A DNA stretch of 64,000 nt from Blastobasis lacticolella. Its lineage: Eukaryota; Arthropoda; Insecta; Lepidoptera; Blastobasidae. A model generated the notes under the pieces. That model made no database searches. It had not been told where the DNA came from and saw nothing but the letters and a program-made list of their open reading frames with translations. Below are positions 1 to 10,993 of this stretch, in pieces. Where the stretch lies: NCBI GenBank assembly GCA_905147135.1, contig LR990041.1, positions 16,739,907 through 16,803,906 on the forward strand. Reading direction: 5' to 3'. Each line of letters starts with the position of its first letter. Position 1 is the stretch's first letter. A program made the translations under genes and the position numbers.

Positions 1-78
1 TCATCACACAGTGGCTCTCACATGTTCAGCCAGTATTAACAGGCATGCAAACTTGTTCAGCGTTAATGAACATGCACC

Positions 79-570
79 TTAGGCTACCTTAAACTCTAAA
101 AAATCCTTGACAGAATAAAAGGAGTGCTCCAATAGCCATTTATACAAGTCCTTTTTAAATTTGTTTATAGGCTGTTCTTTAATTGCCAGTGGAATTTTAT
201 TAAATATTGATATAGCCATCGAATAACATTGCTTCAAATACAAAGTAGAATTTGGTGTAACTTCGTGTACAAGGCGAAATGGGTTTCGCGAATTTCTCAT
301 AAATATATCCTTTGCAACTTTAAATAAGCTGCGGTGACCACTAACAAACTTTGCGACCTCATATATATACAAGCATGGAAGAGTTAGTACGTTTAGAGAT
401 CTAAATAGAGGACGACATGGTTCATACGGAGGCACTCTACAGATAGCTCGTATACATTTTTTTTGGACAACAAATGCCTTATTTATATCTGTGCTGTTGC
501 CAAAATCAACAATCTATACCGGAGCACAGATTCCACATAACCATAATAAGCTGTAACGGCTGCATTTTTT
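79..570 (-). pseudogene. 3' end of CR1/jockey-type LINE (C-terminal part, frameshifted)
   Basis: The open stretch at 79-435 reads FRSLNVLTLPCLYIYEVA, then FKKDLYKWLLEHSFYSVKDF, the C-terminal tail typical of CR1/jockey-type reverse transcriptases. Upstream to 570 the frame continues with one shift as NAAVTAYYGYVESVLRY and NKAFVVQKKCIRAICRV. It is the continuation of the element at 855-2290, separated from it by a SINE. Confidence 0.75.
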
Positions 571-579
571 GATGCTGAT

Positions 580-854
580 AATAAATAAATAAATAATAAA
601 TAAATATTCGTGGACGAATTCACACAGCGCCATCTAGCCCCAAACTAAGCAAAGCTTGTACTATGGGTGCTAGATAACTGATATACTTCTTAAATACTTT
701 TTTTTTTAAATACATACTTATTATACATAGAACACCCAGACCCGTAACAGAAATTAAAATTCATCATTTGAATTTCTGCCCGGCCGGGAATCGAACCCGG
801 GACCTCTTGCGTGGCAGACGGCATGTTGACCATTGAACCACTCAGGTCGTGAAT
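580..854 (-). mobile_element. tRNA-derived SINE inserted in a LINE
   Basis: On the minus strand the element starts with a tRNA-like head (GACCTGAGTGGTTCAATGGT) and contains a perfect B box, GGTTCGATTCCCGGCC, at about 780-800 in plus coordinates. A unique body follows, ending in an AT-rich tail of ATTTATTT repeats near 583-605. The LINE reading frame on either side resumes across a short target duplication (ttatca), so the SINE inserted into the LINE. Confidence 0.8.
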
Positions 855-2290
855 GATAAAACTAACTTGTGCAGCGCATAAGAAAAACTGTTTAATCTAT
901 TACAAACACTGTTTACATGATGCTTCCAATTTAGTAAATCGTCAATTGCTATTCCCAAAAACGTCACAACTTGAGTTTTTGTTAAAATTTTACCATCGAT
1001 GTCAATATTATTCAATTCACTGCATTTATTAAAATTTATGAAATTTGATTTGTCAATATTAATGTCTAAGTTATTATCATTAGTCCATACTAAAATAGAT
1101 TGAAGAACATTACGAATGTCATTTTTATGGTTATTTATTCCTAGTTTTTTATTTGTCGTCACTACAATCGAGAGGTCGTCAGCGAACAATATACTTTTAT
1201 AATTATTTAATTCAATTAGGTCATTTATGTACAGGATAAATAATAAAGGCCCCAGTACGCTTCCTTGGGGAACACCTGAGTTATTACCCCTATAGTCTGA
1301 TCTATGATTTTGTAGCACCTGTTTATCATTTAGTTTTGATATCTCAACGCATTGCTGCCTATCTTCTAAGTAGGATTTTATCCAACTTAGAGCTGGCCCT
1401 CTAACTCCATTGCTTTCTAATTTCGATAACAGCAATTTATGAGAAACCAAGTCGAAAGCTTTGGTCATATCGAAAAATAATGCACTGACAAAGTACTGTT
1501 CATTAAATGCTCTTAGAATTTCTGTTATGAGATCAAACGCAGCATGCGTGGTAGACTTATTCTTTTGGAAGCCATATTGACATTTGTGGATAACATTATA
1601 TTTTCCAAAAAAACTTGTCAACCTGCTATGCATTACCTTTTCGAAAATTTTTGAAAAAATTGGTATCAATGTGATAGGCCTATAATTACCCATTGAAGTT
1701 CTATCTTTCTTTTTGTACAAAGGCTTTACAATAGACTTTTTAAGCCTTTCTGGGAAGACTCCTGTCTCCATAGACAGATTTACTAGGTATGCAAGTACCT
1801 CACTAATCTCAACCTTGCATTCTTTTATAATTTGCGTAGAGATACCGTCATAACCTTCCGCGTTGGTATTGTTCAATGACATAATAACTTTTGTAATATC
1901 ATTTGCGGTAACAGGATTGAGATATATTGTGTCATTTACATTGCTTTTATTTTTTGTTAATTTCAAATTTGGATTTTGTTTATTACTCAAAGTTATAAAA
2001 TAATTATTAAACGCTTCAGCTATGTCAATTCCTTCTAGTAATTGATTACTATTATTGTCAATTTTTTCTATGTACCTATTCCTAAGTGTGCCATTTAGCT
2101 CATTATTAATAATCTGCCATGTAGATTTACTTTTATTCTTACTACTAGCTAAGTATGTTTGATTTTGCTTTCTTTTTGAATGCGATATACATTTCTTGAA
2201 CACTTTATTGTATTCGAGATATGTTTGTTTTGTCACTTTATTTTTGTCCTTATAATACTTATATCGCAAAAACCCTTTTTTTAAGGCTGC
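855..2290 (-). mobile_element. CR1/jockey-type LINE, reverse transcriptase region
   Basis: An open frame of 475 codons (842-2269) carries reverse transcriptase motifs in order: YRPITLIPIFSKIFEKVM, AFFDMTKAFDLVSHKLL, SGVPQGSVLGPLLFILYIND, and FADDLSIV in place of the more common YADD. This is the polymerase of a non-LTR retrotransposon that copies its RNA by target-primed reverse transcription. The N-terminal endonuclease is missing, so the copy is 5'-truncated. The C-terminus continues at 79-570 beyond a SINE insertion. Confidence 0.85.
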
Positions 2291-2561
2291 TTACTTTAAG
2301 TGCAGCAGGCTCAGCAATTACTATACAGATTTGTATACCTATATAAGTTTAAGCGACTTATATTGTCACTACCATGACTTTGTCGTAAAATTATTTGTAC
2401 CCAATGAATAATGAGTGATGAAATAAGTTTGTATTATTGTTATTTGGGGACATTTAATTTCGTTCAAACGAGTATTTGTTTTCTTTTCAATACCGAGAAT
2501 TCGTGTTTTAATTTTAATCTATTCATTAAAAGTGGTAAACTTTTCAAATACCTAACATAAC

Positions 2562-2724
2562 TGCGTTTTTTTGTTGCAATAGAAATAATGGTATATAATT
2601 TGTAAAAAACGGTGGTCCAAAACCAATGAACAGCAAAACCGAGCATTCGAATAGTAGTCGTATAGCAGTCGGGCGGGTAGCGTTTTTTGTCGCAATAGAA
2701 ATAAAGGGATAAAAATTGAAAATA
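2562..2724. repeat. Short direct repeat pair
   Basis: Two copies of a motif close to gcgttttttgtcgcaataga followed by aataanggnata lie at about 2562-2608 and 2680-2724. They flank a spacer of about 70 bp. The origin is unknown. The rest of 2290-2780 shows no coding feature. Confidence 0.5.
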
Positions 2725-2784
2725 TCGCTTGTCTCACTATTTCTAATTTGTATTTCCATGGAAATAGTGGGATACACACGGAAA

Positions 2785-2925
2785 ATGGCCAGCAGCGTTT
2801 TCCTTTGTTATATTTACAACACTGCGATCTCTAATTCGCCCGCCAAGCGTGGAGATTATGGCAATAACCTCCCTTTTTGTGGGGAGTCCGGCAGTGGACT
2901 GTTATGGGCTGTGTGGATACGAATA
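2785..2925 (-). repeat. Partial copy of a dispersed repeat (family of 13481-13740)
   Basis: The reverse complement matches the 5' half of the repeats at 13481-13740 and 61494-61758: it contains cagcccataacagtccactg, the gagaggttattgccataatc region and the ggagatcgcagtgt motif. It is truncated. No coding capacity was recognised. Confidence 0.65.
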
Positions 2926-3149
2926 ATTCGGAACCCATGAGCTGCGAGTTCTACTCGTGGGTAGGTGTCGCAAAGAATGGTCAATTATTTATATAATTAG
3001 GTATATATAATGGGAATTAAGGCCATAAAGAATTATGTTTACGGTTCATGATTTTAGTGACGATGAGTCGTCATGTTTACCTCTTTGTTAGTCTCAGTCA
3101 TATTTCATATTTGTTCATAAACCAACAAAATAAAAGGTTTATTAAAATT

Positions 3150-3956
3150 TTTTTATAACACCGAGGTGGCAAACAAGCTTACGGCCTGCCAGATGGTAAG
3201 CAATCACCGCAGCCTATGGACGTTTGCAATACCAGGGACATCACCCACGCGTTGCCGACCCCGTAAAAACCTTTTAACCCCTTTCTTGAAGAACTCCATG
3301 TTGTACTCTCCAGGGAAAACCTCTCCAGGTAGTTCATTCCACAACCTTAGTGTGCGTGGCAGAAAGTTCCTTTGGAACCGCACAGTTCGCGACCAATTTG
3401 GCTCCAAGGTGTGAGGATGAACTCCCTGTCGATGGCGAGCGGTGCGATGGTAGAATGTAGCTGTAGGCATCATGTCAAACAGTTCTTCAGAACAAACACC
3501 GTTGTACAAACGGTATAACACACAAAGGGAGGCGAAATCCCCCCGCTGACTCAGCGGCTCAATATCACTTGTGAGCATAGTATCATCGACAATTCTCACA
3601 GCGCGCTTTTGGATCGAGTCACAAGGACCAAGCTGATATGCCAGTGCTCCCGCCCATAGATGAGAACAATACTCTAGATGGGGTCTGAATTGAGCCTTGT
3701 AAAGGAGAAGCCGTTGCCCCGGCGTGAAGCATTGCTTTGATCTGTTAAGCACACCCAGCTTTTTAGATGCGAACTTGACCTTATCTTCCAAATGACTGCG
3801 AAACTGGACGTCACTGGAGATGTCGACACCTAGGATATGTATGCTCTTAGAGATGGTAAGCGGTGTATCCTGGAACTAAGGAGCTACAACGAATGGAGTT
3901 TTCTTGGCGGTGAACGCGCATACTTGTGTCTTAGTGGGGTTGAATTGGACTAGATA
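3150..3956 (-). mobile_element. BS-like LINE fragment, C-terminal part of ORF2
   Basis: A 195-codon frame (3204-3791) reads ASKKLGVLNRSKQCFTPGQR, then EYCSHLWAGALAYQL, SIQKRAVRIVDD and LWNELPGEVFP. The same domain ends the 820-codon ORF at 36698-39160, so both belong to one lepidopteran jockey/BS-like family. The element's A-rich 3' end lies near 3150. Its upstream part continues at 4446-5005 beyond an inserted LINE tail. Confidence 0.82.
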
Positions 3957-4445
3957 GACCGTCAAAGCTTTTATTAGGAAGCTTAAGAAGTTACTCTTAG
4001 CTAAGAGTTACTATAGTTTAAATGAATTTTTTAATGAGAAAAATTTATATCTATGACTTATTTTGTATTAAGGCTCTGTATCTGTACTTGTTATGACTTA
4101 GAATATTTTTTATAATGATTTTTATCGGTTATTGACATTTAATTTAATAATGATTGATTGTTGACATGTACTTAAATTTGATAAGGTGAGATTTAACTTG
4201 ATTTTATTTAAATAATTGACATATTCTCATTTTTGACGTATCACTAATTGATTAATTAATTAATTTGTTATTAATGAACATGTAATAATTTATGCAATAT
4301 GGAATCTAGATTTAATTGTTAAGATAATTTTGTTTTCTATATTTTTTATTATTTTGCAGTGCCCTCACAGGGTCACATGAGATACTTACCTACTTTTAAG
4401 ATCTAATGTTATTATATTATCCTGTGAAGCAATAAATAAATGACT
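3957..4445 (+). mobile_element. 5'-truncated CR1-type LINE tail inserted into the BS-like LINE
   Basis: The plus strand starts with codons for VKAFIRKLKKLLLAKSYYSL, the C-terminal signature of a CR1-type element, followed by a stop, an AT-rich 3' UTR and an end of aataaataaa. On both sides the minus-strand BS-like LINE reads continuously, as judged against its relatives at 34.8 and 37.4 kb. This is a nested insertion of about 490 bp. Confidence 0.7.
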
Positions 4446-5005
4446 AAAATGACAAAATTTAGTCGTCCCAAATCGGAGATTCTAGATAAAGTACTCTCGA
4501 TTTTAGACACAAGTACCTACTTCGCGACTTTCCTCCACTATGTCACGAGGGATATTGGCACGACCCGTATAAAAGGCATCTCCAGTACTATCATCCGCAT
4601 AGCAATAAATGCCGCCAATGGACAGCATATCATTGATATGAAGGAGGAACAGAGTTGGAGACAGCACCGAGCCTTGCGAAACACCAGCATTAATGTCCAA
4701 GCTATCGTAGCAACAGCCGTCAACTACGGTTTTGATGCATCTGCTGGACAAAAAGCTAGTTACCCACTTGCACAATCCGTTGGGAAGCCCGTATGATGGT
4801 AACTTCGATAGAAGACACCTATGCCAGACCCGATCGAATGCCTTCGCTATATCTAAACAGCCAGTGCCTCACCTTGACTCTCAACAGCTAAAGCCCAACG
4901 GTGTGTTAACTACACTAGAAGATCACCCGTTGAGCGACAATGTCGGAACCTATATTGACGGTCGCTCAAGAGATCGTGTTCTTCTAGGTAACCAAGGAGC
5001 TGTTG
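4446..5005 (-). mobile_element. BS-like LINE fragment, reverse transcriptase part
   Basis: The frame at 4503-4775 reads NAGVSQGSVLSPTLFLLHIN and CYADDSTGDAFYTGRANIP, the polymerase active-site region of the BS-like family also seen at 34821-35123 and 36698-39160. It belongs to the same insertion as 3150-3956. Several frameshifts are present. Confidence 0.78.
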
Positions 5006-5029
5006 TTTAAAAGATGCCGTATTACTGCA

Positions 5030-5655
5030 GGAGGACCTGTCTCGCCTGAGTGTGTATTGTGAGCCAAACAGATTAAAGCTAAACGTATCTGTATATCGTA
5101 CTCTATAAAACGATCTCTATTTGTTTATAACTTTACAATTAATAGCAATGATTTGGGTCGTGTGGATAGGGTTCGTGACCTAGGTCTGATTATAGACTCT
5201 AGTCTAATATTTGATTATCATGTGAGTCATATTATTAAAAAACCCACGCGAGCAATAGGATGTACTTTTCGATTGGGGCATACTTTTAAACAAATAAAAA
5301 CAGTTAAAGTCCTCTATTGTTGCCTAGTAAGGATACATCTAGAATGCGCCTCACAAGCTTGGAGCCCAACCTACAAGAATTATATCAACCAACTGGAAAT
5401 GATTCAACGAAAGTTTCTCAGACGCTTAGACTACAAATTAAAAATTTAATCTTCTGGTTATGAGGAGCGATGTAAGCGCCATCATCTCTTGCCATTGAAA
5501 TTTAAACGTGGAATTGCTGATTTGTCATTGCTTTCTAAAACAATGATGGGTGCTGTAGTTTGCCCTGAGGTATTATCTGCTTTTGGGTTACAAGTACCGC
5601 CAGTAAGGCCATCCCCCCATGCCGTTAGCTTAAAGGTCGACGTGCCCCCCTGACA
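5030..5655 (+). mobile_element. Jockey/CR1-type LINE fragment, thumb and C-terminal region
   Basis: The plus strand reads GRVDRVRDLGLIIDSSLIFD, then TVKVLYCCLVRIHLECASQAW and QRKFLRRL. The same arrangement occurs in the LINE at 44575-46080 (VRDLGVFHDSKLIFD; KILYCTFVRSNLEYAS). The piece is truncated at both ends and interrupted by stops. It abuts the minus-strand LINE ending near 5005. Confidence 0.72.
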
Positions 5656-5659
5656 CTGT

Positions 5660-5936
5660 AACTTTAAGAAAAAAAATTTTTTATTACTTTACTAGCCAGG
5701 CATTTGACCGCCACCTCACCTGGTGGTAAGTGACGATGCGGTCTATGATGTAGCATGCCTGTCTAGGAACAGCCTATTCACTCTAGCCTTGAAGGCATCC
5801 AGATTATATTGATCAGGGAACACACTCGCAGGCAACGCATTCCACTCCTTAGCCGTACGCATTATAAAAGTCGAGCCAAAGCGGCTCGTGCGGATAGTTG
5901 GAAGATCCACGACATAAGGATGAAGCGCGCATACTA
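5660..5936 (-). mobile_element. LINE 3' end fragment (RTSRFGSTF family)
   Basis: The minus strand encodes HPYVVDLPTIRTSRFGSTF, then AKEWNALPASVFPDQYNL and RVNRLFL followed by a stop and a short 3' UTR with an A-tail (about 5668-5690). This is the C-terminal end of another lepidopteran BS-like family. Its 5' side is cut where the mariner terminal repeat begins at 5937. Confidence 0.72.
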
Positions 5937-6384
5937 GGCTGGTCCAAAAGTTTTTAGCCAACGGCTTGTTATACACCCTATTGTATTAATTTATAAATAA
6001 CAAGAATCAACCCCTACGACGGTGGTAACGCGGGAAACATTTTGTTGTAAGATGTATTATGATTATAAATACGGGTTAACGTTTATAGAATCACATGAAA
6101 ATTTTATTAGCCCCTTTGGTTAATTGTCCCTTACCTATGCTATTGTCATTTGTTGATTTGATGACTTTCAACGAGGTCAGTGCGACCTGAAACATGAACC
6201 TGGACCTAGGCAGCCGCCAAAGTCAGTCACTCCAGAAAACGTCATCAGGGTATAGTCGCTGATAAAAGAATATCACAATATTACTAGCTGTGAGATTCAG
6301 TATGAAATATAGTTTCAAACCCATGTAGTTTCTTTAATTTTTACGGACCATAGAAATTATGTGTCATGAATTGGCACAAAGAGA

Positions 6385-6721
6385 GGTAGGGCATAGCGGG
6401 GTATCCCGTTCGAATTGGAGCCGCCCGACTGGGGAAGTACCTCCACCTTACAGAATACCGCAGCTAAACAATACTCTTTTAAATAGTATTGTGTTTCTGC
6501 CGGTGAGTAAGGTCTCCAGTGCTCCATGGGGTGGGGATTTGGGGAACCGTGGCTTTGGCAGTGGAGGGCATTTGCCTATTTGCTGCCAGAGCAACGTGTT
6601 ATAGAGGTGGGCAACGCATTGGCAATACTCTTGGTGTTGCTAATGTCTATAGGCAGTGGTGACCACTTTCCATCAGGTGGCCCGCTTGCCTGTTTGCCTA
6701 CTGTATAACATAAAAAAAAAA
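6385..6721 (+). mobile_element. SINE-like element with LINE-type 3' end and poly(A)
   Basis: It begins near gggcatagcggggtatcccg and contains gaattggagccgcccgact, then a stretch ending in ccatcaggtggcccgcttgc and an A-run (6711-6721). The 3' part resembles the 3' end of the BS-like LINE at 36650-36750, as expected if the SINE uses that LINE's machinery. A fragment of the same family marks both duplication edges (about 20629-20725 and 46363-46400). Confidence 0.68.
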
Positions 6722-7260
6722 TAGTAACTTTCTGCTCTTCACTGAGAAAGGAGGCTATTATTCGACATACAACCTTCCTAACCTTAAGAAGTTCATGTAA
6801 AGTGGTGGAAACTACCTGGGATCTAATCCTCATTTCATCCTGAATCTCATGCTTGTTAATGTTGTAACATTTCTCTAATAACGACTTCACCCTGATGACG
6901 TTTTCTGAAGTGACGGCAGTTGGCGGTTGCCTTAGTCTAGGTTCATGTTTGAGGTCGCCCTGACAACGTTTGAACTTATAAAATCAATAAACAACAATAT
7001 CATGTGATAGAGGCAATTCACTAAATGCGCTGATTAAATTTTCAAGTAATTTTTTACGATAACCCTAATAATATAATCATAGTACGTCTGCCACGAAATG
7101 CTTCCCATATTACCAAAATAGTATGGAATTGTATGGACAGACATGTTATTTTTAATATTCGATAAAAAAATAAGTAATGGTCGCCGGCTATTGATTTTTG
7201 ACCAAGGAGTTTGTAATAAAATTTGCATTAAACGCACGGACATACCAGACTAAACACAAA
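6722..7260 (-). mobile_element. Second mariner fragment in opposite orientation
   Basis: The minus strand reads DLKHEPRLRQPPTAVTSENV, then KHEIQDEMRIRSQVVSTTLH, KVRKVVCR and EEQK, the paired HTH region of mariner transposases. It ends at the poly(A) of the SINE and lacks the DDE domain. A mariner-like end (tagtctggtatgtccg) lies near 7245 on the minus strand. It is a relative of the plus-strand fragment at 6174. Confidence 0.72.
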
Positions 7261-8138
7261 TCACAAATATTCCCTGTTCGCTCACTCTATAATGATTATG
7301 AATCTTGCTATAAATATTTTGATGCTAACAGGGTCGCATTTAGTATTAATTGTATAAAATTTTAATACTCAAATCTTGTAAATAGCGGTCCTCAATTTTA
7401 TATGTATAAATTAGGGTTTCATACCAAAAATGTACGTAAATGACATTTTTAATGTTCTTTCATTTTATGAAACAACTTAACGGATTAATCGCGTATTTAC
7501 GTTTATTTACATTTATTTGTTTTTGTAGGTTTCCTAAACACCAAACATGGCGATGTCTGGGTTGCAAATTGGAAGTATTGCGTTGTAAACATTTTGAAGA
7601 ACAAGATGCAAAGTAGATGCAAATCCCTTCAGTCCTGGTGTATCATCATTATATGAATTTTTACTGAAAATAAAGAATATGCTGCCTGTTTAATATATTA
7701 ATGTACCTATCCTTTTCATTTTTTTTTGGAACTATGTCCTCTAGAGGGCATCATATTTAATTTATTGTGAAGTCACATATGCCAATCTGTGGATAATGAA
7801 TATACTTCTAATGATAAGTAAGTAGGCACCTACTTAGTTTAGAAGTTATGAGACAACAAATAAACATTTATAGCGGTCGAAATCCTCAAATCCCTCCTTC
7901 ATGCAAAAGCAAGCACTACCGATTTACGGTATGTAGGATCGAGAGATCAAAAAGACGGTGATAGGAATCAGGGCGTGGGTTTGATTCACTAGACACCTTA
8001 CCTTTTATTACAAGGTCAATATAAAATTATAAGGACTAAAAGTTTAAAAAATTACAAAATCATCCGGAGCGAAATATACTCACAAGTCAGATTTGTTTAT
8101 ATTCGTTACGAGTGGAAATTCGTAGCAAAATATAACAT

Positions 8139-8194
8139 TGCAAATGCAGGGACGGAACAAGGCAGCCCTGCCTTGTTCCGTCCCTGCATTTGCA
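8139..8194. repeat. Perfect 26-bp inverted repeat with 4-base loop
   Basis: The left arm starts tgcaaatgcagggacgg and the right arm is its exact reverse complement, separated by gccc. It lies inside the mariner interior. The rest of 7260-8130 shows no recognisable gene. Confidence 0.9.
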
Positions 8195-8768
8195 TTAGTG
8201 TGTGTGTTTTAGCGATGTGTGACATTTTGTCTCGAATTGAAACTCGGTACGTTGTCTCTGCTTCTGTAGATAAATTTTTTTTCTCTATGTTTAAATGATA
8301 CAAAAAATAAAACAATAGCATGTATAACAAGCCGTTGGGGCGCGACCATCAGTCCACCTCCGCGTGTGCGTAGCCGTTTGCAGTCCAGTTGGGAAATTCC
8401 TCGGAACTTCCTGCTGGAACGCAAGCGGTGCGCCGGTGCGCCCTGGAGGTCGACTAGTAACTATCCGGGGGCGCAAGGCATTAATACTGTTGTATTTGTG
8501 CATTGCGCTTACGGGGTTCTTGCTAGTCGAGTGCAAGGAGACTGATCCCAAGCCAAGGTGTAAAAGCAAACCGTGCCGAGGGCTGCGTGGCCGGGGGGGA
8601 GTCCGGCCTTTAACGGTGCACCTCCGATACCTGGGCACCTCGGGGGGTATTTATGCCCTTACTCTGGCATGCGGGGCTCTGCCGGACTGGACCTGTATTT
8701 CCCTAGCTACTCATGGGACTTGTATGGACTCTTAAAAAATTTCAAATAATCAGTCCGATGTCTCTTCC

Positions 8769-10133
8769 ATGGAAGTGGTGGAGATTGATTCTGTGGGGGA
8801 GGGAGTGCTCTTGGCCTCTCCACTGCCCAGACAAAACGATGAAATTGTGAGGGAGAACCCTGGGGAAGGTTACAATGTGCCAAACCCAACAGGGAATACG
8901 ATCTCTAAACCCATCAAACCAGGGGGCCGTAAAAAGCTCTGTGGGGCAGCGCGTAAGCGCTTCAAAAGGTTGAGGGCGGAGGACGTAAGTGTCGATGAGG
9001 CACTCGTCCTCTGTCGTCAACCATGGAAGGATATTCCTCAGGTTCCCTCTGAGTCGAAGGCGGTAAAGCGCACTCGCTCGGAGGAGGAATCGCCGAAGGG
9101 CCAGCTAAGGAAGACTCCTAAGACCACTCTGGAGAGTAGGATAAAACCGACCTTCAGTGAAGTGGCCGGGTCATCCAAAGTTGGAATCCGAGGCGAATTC
9201 CCACTAACTGAGGAACAGGTGGGGCTTGTGCGCCGCTCCCTTATACTTCTTATTCATAAGGAGAGTAGGGCGGAGGGGCTCAAGTTCGTTTCCTTCTCAC
9301 ATAAACCAGGATGGATCCTGGTGGTATGTGAGAATGAAAACAGCAAGGACTGGCTTACGAAGGTGGTACCAGATTTAAAACCATGGCCTGAAGCAAAACT
9401 CTCGGTTTTGCAGGAGAACGAATTGCCCAAGCCAGCGGTAGTCACCACCTTCATTCCCAGCAGTGAAGCCCAGTCCTTGGACGAGGCGGTAAGCCTGCTG
9501 CGTACCCAGAACAGGGGCCTCATGACTGAGCTCTGGAAGGTTCTCCACAGCAGGAAAGAAGAGGGGGGTGTAATCGCCACCTTTGCGGTGGACGACGCCT
9601 CTGTGGAGACTCTGAAGGGGAATCAGGGCAAGGCCGCCCTTGGTTTTAGGAGCATAGTCTTCAGAATCAAGGGCGACCAAAACAAGGAGGACCCTGTACA
9701 ACCAGGTACCTCTACCTCCAATAATACGCAGGCTTCAGTGCTCGCGACACCGACGCCGTCTGAGCAGCAAGGAGTGTCTGGACCCCAGAACCTGGGAACT
9801 AGACCTCCTCTGAACTTTGCTGCCAGAGGGCGGGGTGCTCTTGGAGGTAGAGGATCTGCACGGGGAGCGGCTCGGGGCATGGTCCAGACTGGACGCGGAC
9901 GATCTCGTCCACCGAATGGAAGGGGTAGGCCCGGATTCGTGGCACAACCCAATAAATATTGGCAACCCAGGGAAAAAAGTAGAGGTTCTTGCAGGCCAAT
10001 CTCCACCACGCTGCGGCAGCAAGTGCTGTGGTTGAAAAATGGCTCTGCGAGGAAAGGGCAGACCTCGCCCTCATACAAGAGCCCTGGGTGTCACATTCCA
10101 AAATTCTGGGACTCAACGCTGCCGGTAAGATAA
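8769..10133 (+). CDS. LOA-like element ORF1 (nucleic-acid-binding, DUF4780-like)
   Basis: This 454-codon open frame starts MEVVEIDSVGEG. A basic region (RKKLCGAARKRFKRLRAED) is followed by a folded segment with LTEEQVGLVRRSLILLIHKE, FSHKPGWILVVCEN and VVTTFIPSSEAQ. The C-terminus has a Gly/Arg-rich stretch (RGRGALGGRGSARGAARG). The middle resembles the DUF4780 domain found in ORF1 of arthropod non-LTR elements; this comes from memory and was not searched. The product likely binds element RNA. The frame is open, while ORF2 is not. It overlaps the start of ORF2 near 9989. Confidence 0.75.
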   Translation: MEVVEIDSVGEGVLLASPLPRQNDEIVRENPGEGYNVPNPTGNTISKPIKPGGRKKLCGAARKRFKRLRAEDVSVDEALVLCRQPWKDIPQVPSESKAVKRTRSEEESPKGQLRKTPKTTLESRIKPTFSEVAGSSKVGIRGEFPLTEEQVGLVRRSLILLIHKESRAEGLKFVSFSHKPGWILVVCENENSKDWLTKVVPDLKPWPEAKLSVLQENELPKPAVVTTFIPSSEAQSLDEAVSLLRTQNRGLMTELWKVLHSRKEEGGVIATFAVDDASVETLKGNQGKAALGFRSIVFRIKGDQNKEDPVQPGTSTSNNTQASVLATPTPSEQQGVSGPQNLGTRPPLNFAARGRGALGGRGSARGAARGMVQTGRGRSRPPNGRGRPGFVAQPNKYWQPREKSRGSCRPISTTLRQQVLWLKNGSARKGQTSPSYKSPGCHIPKFWDSTLPVR

Positions 10134-10993
10134 TTTTTAACAAAGGCAGCAACAGACCCAGAGCCTGTATTGTTTTTAATAAAAACATTGACTTATTGAC
10201 TGTTGCAGAGTTGTGTAACGATGATATTGTAGCAGCCATTTTAGCCATCAAAGGGAGCACGGCCAGAGTTCTTGTGTGCTCGGCCTATCTTCCAGGCGAG
10301 AAGGAGGATCCTGCTGAGGACCTGGCGCAGGTGACAGAGTCCGCCCGCCGACACAAGCTGCAGCTGCTCGTGGGGTGCGACGCAAACGCCCATCACACCG
10401 TATGGGGTAGCTCAGATCAGGTAGTCAACAGCAGAGGTAGTTGATTTTATGACTTTCTACTAACAAATGGCTTGCATGCGGTGAATAGGCGATGTAAACC
10501 GACCTTTGTAACCCGTGTACGTCAAGAGGTGTTGGACATAACCATTGCAACTAATGATCTGGCTAGACGTATTATAGACTGGCACGTTAGCAATGAGCCA
10601 TCAATGTCCGACCACAATCACATCTGTTTCGATTTGTTAGGATCATTTACAAATCAGAAAATCAACTTTAGGAATCCTAGAATCACTGACTGGGCTGCTT
10701 TTAAAGACAAACTCAAGTTGTATCTAGAAGATGTTCCTAAAACAATCAAGACCAAAGATACTCTAGACATAGCAGTGGCGGTTACCTCAAATAGTATAAT
10801 CAAAGCCTATGAAGATAGCTGTCCTGAGAAATCAATGTCTTTTAAAAGGACAGTACCGTGGTGGAACTCTAAGCTGGAAAGGCTCAGAAGTAAAACTCGA
10901 AAACTGTTCAATAAGGCTAAAAGGACCCTCGATTGGGAGGCCTATCGAAAAGCCTTAACAGAATACAATAATGAAATTAGGAAGTCTAAGTGA
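9989..10993 (+). pseudogene. LOA-like ORF2: apurinic-type endonuclease domain, stop codon inside
   Basis: It reads MQANLHHAAAASAVVEKWL, then ADLALIQEPWVS, VLVCSAYLP, LQLLVGCDANAHHTVWG and EPSMSDHNHICFDL, the motif series of the element-encoded endonuclease that nicks the target DNA. A TGA at 10442-10444 interrupts the frame, which resumes at once and runs to a TGA at 10991-10993. Its N-terminal part overlaps the ORF1 3' end. Confidence 0.82.

Larger units (their letters stand above)
5937..8337 (+). mobile_element. Old mariner-type transposon, left part (right TIR at 14205-14226)
   Basis: The terminal sequence ggctggtccaaaagtttt at 5937 has its reverse complement at 14191-14226, with 34 of 35 bases matching over the arm. 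The interior holds mariner transposase N-terminal codons on the plus strand (about 6174-6310: LKHEPGPRQPPKSVTPENV, then stops). The DNA between the ends was later opened by a LOA-like LINE at 8338 and by a SINE at about 6385. The flanking TA is clear on the left only. No intact transposase remains. Confidence 0.68.

Noticed and set aside
780..850. Possible tRNA gene (perfect B box)
   Set aside because: The B box and head are followed by a SINE body and an AT-rich tail, and a LINE frame is interrupted by the whole unit. It is a tRNA-derived SINE head, not a working tRNA gene.
8364..8735. 123-codon plus-strand frame upstream of LOA-like ORF1
   Set aside because: It lies in the GC-rich leader of the retrotransposon, has no recognised domain and is best explained as leader sequence that happens to be open.
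9623..10260. Several long minus-strand frames opposite the LOA-like ORF1
   Set aside because: They are antisense shadows of ORF1 and ORF2, which have clear motifs on the plus strand.
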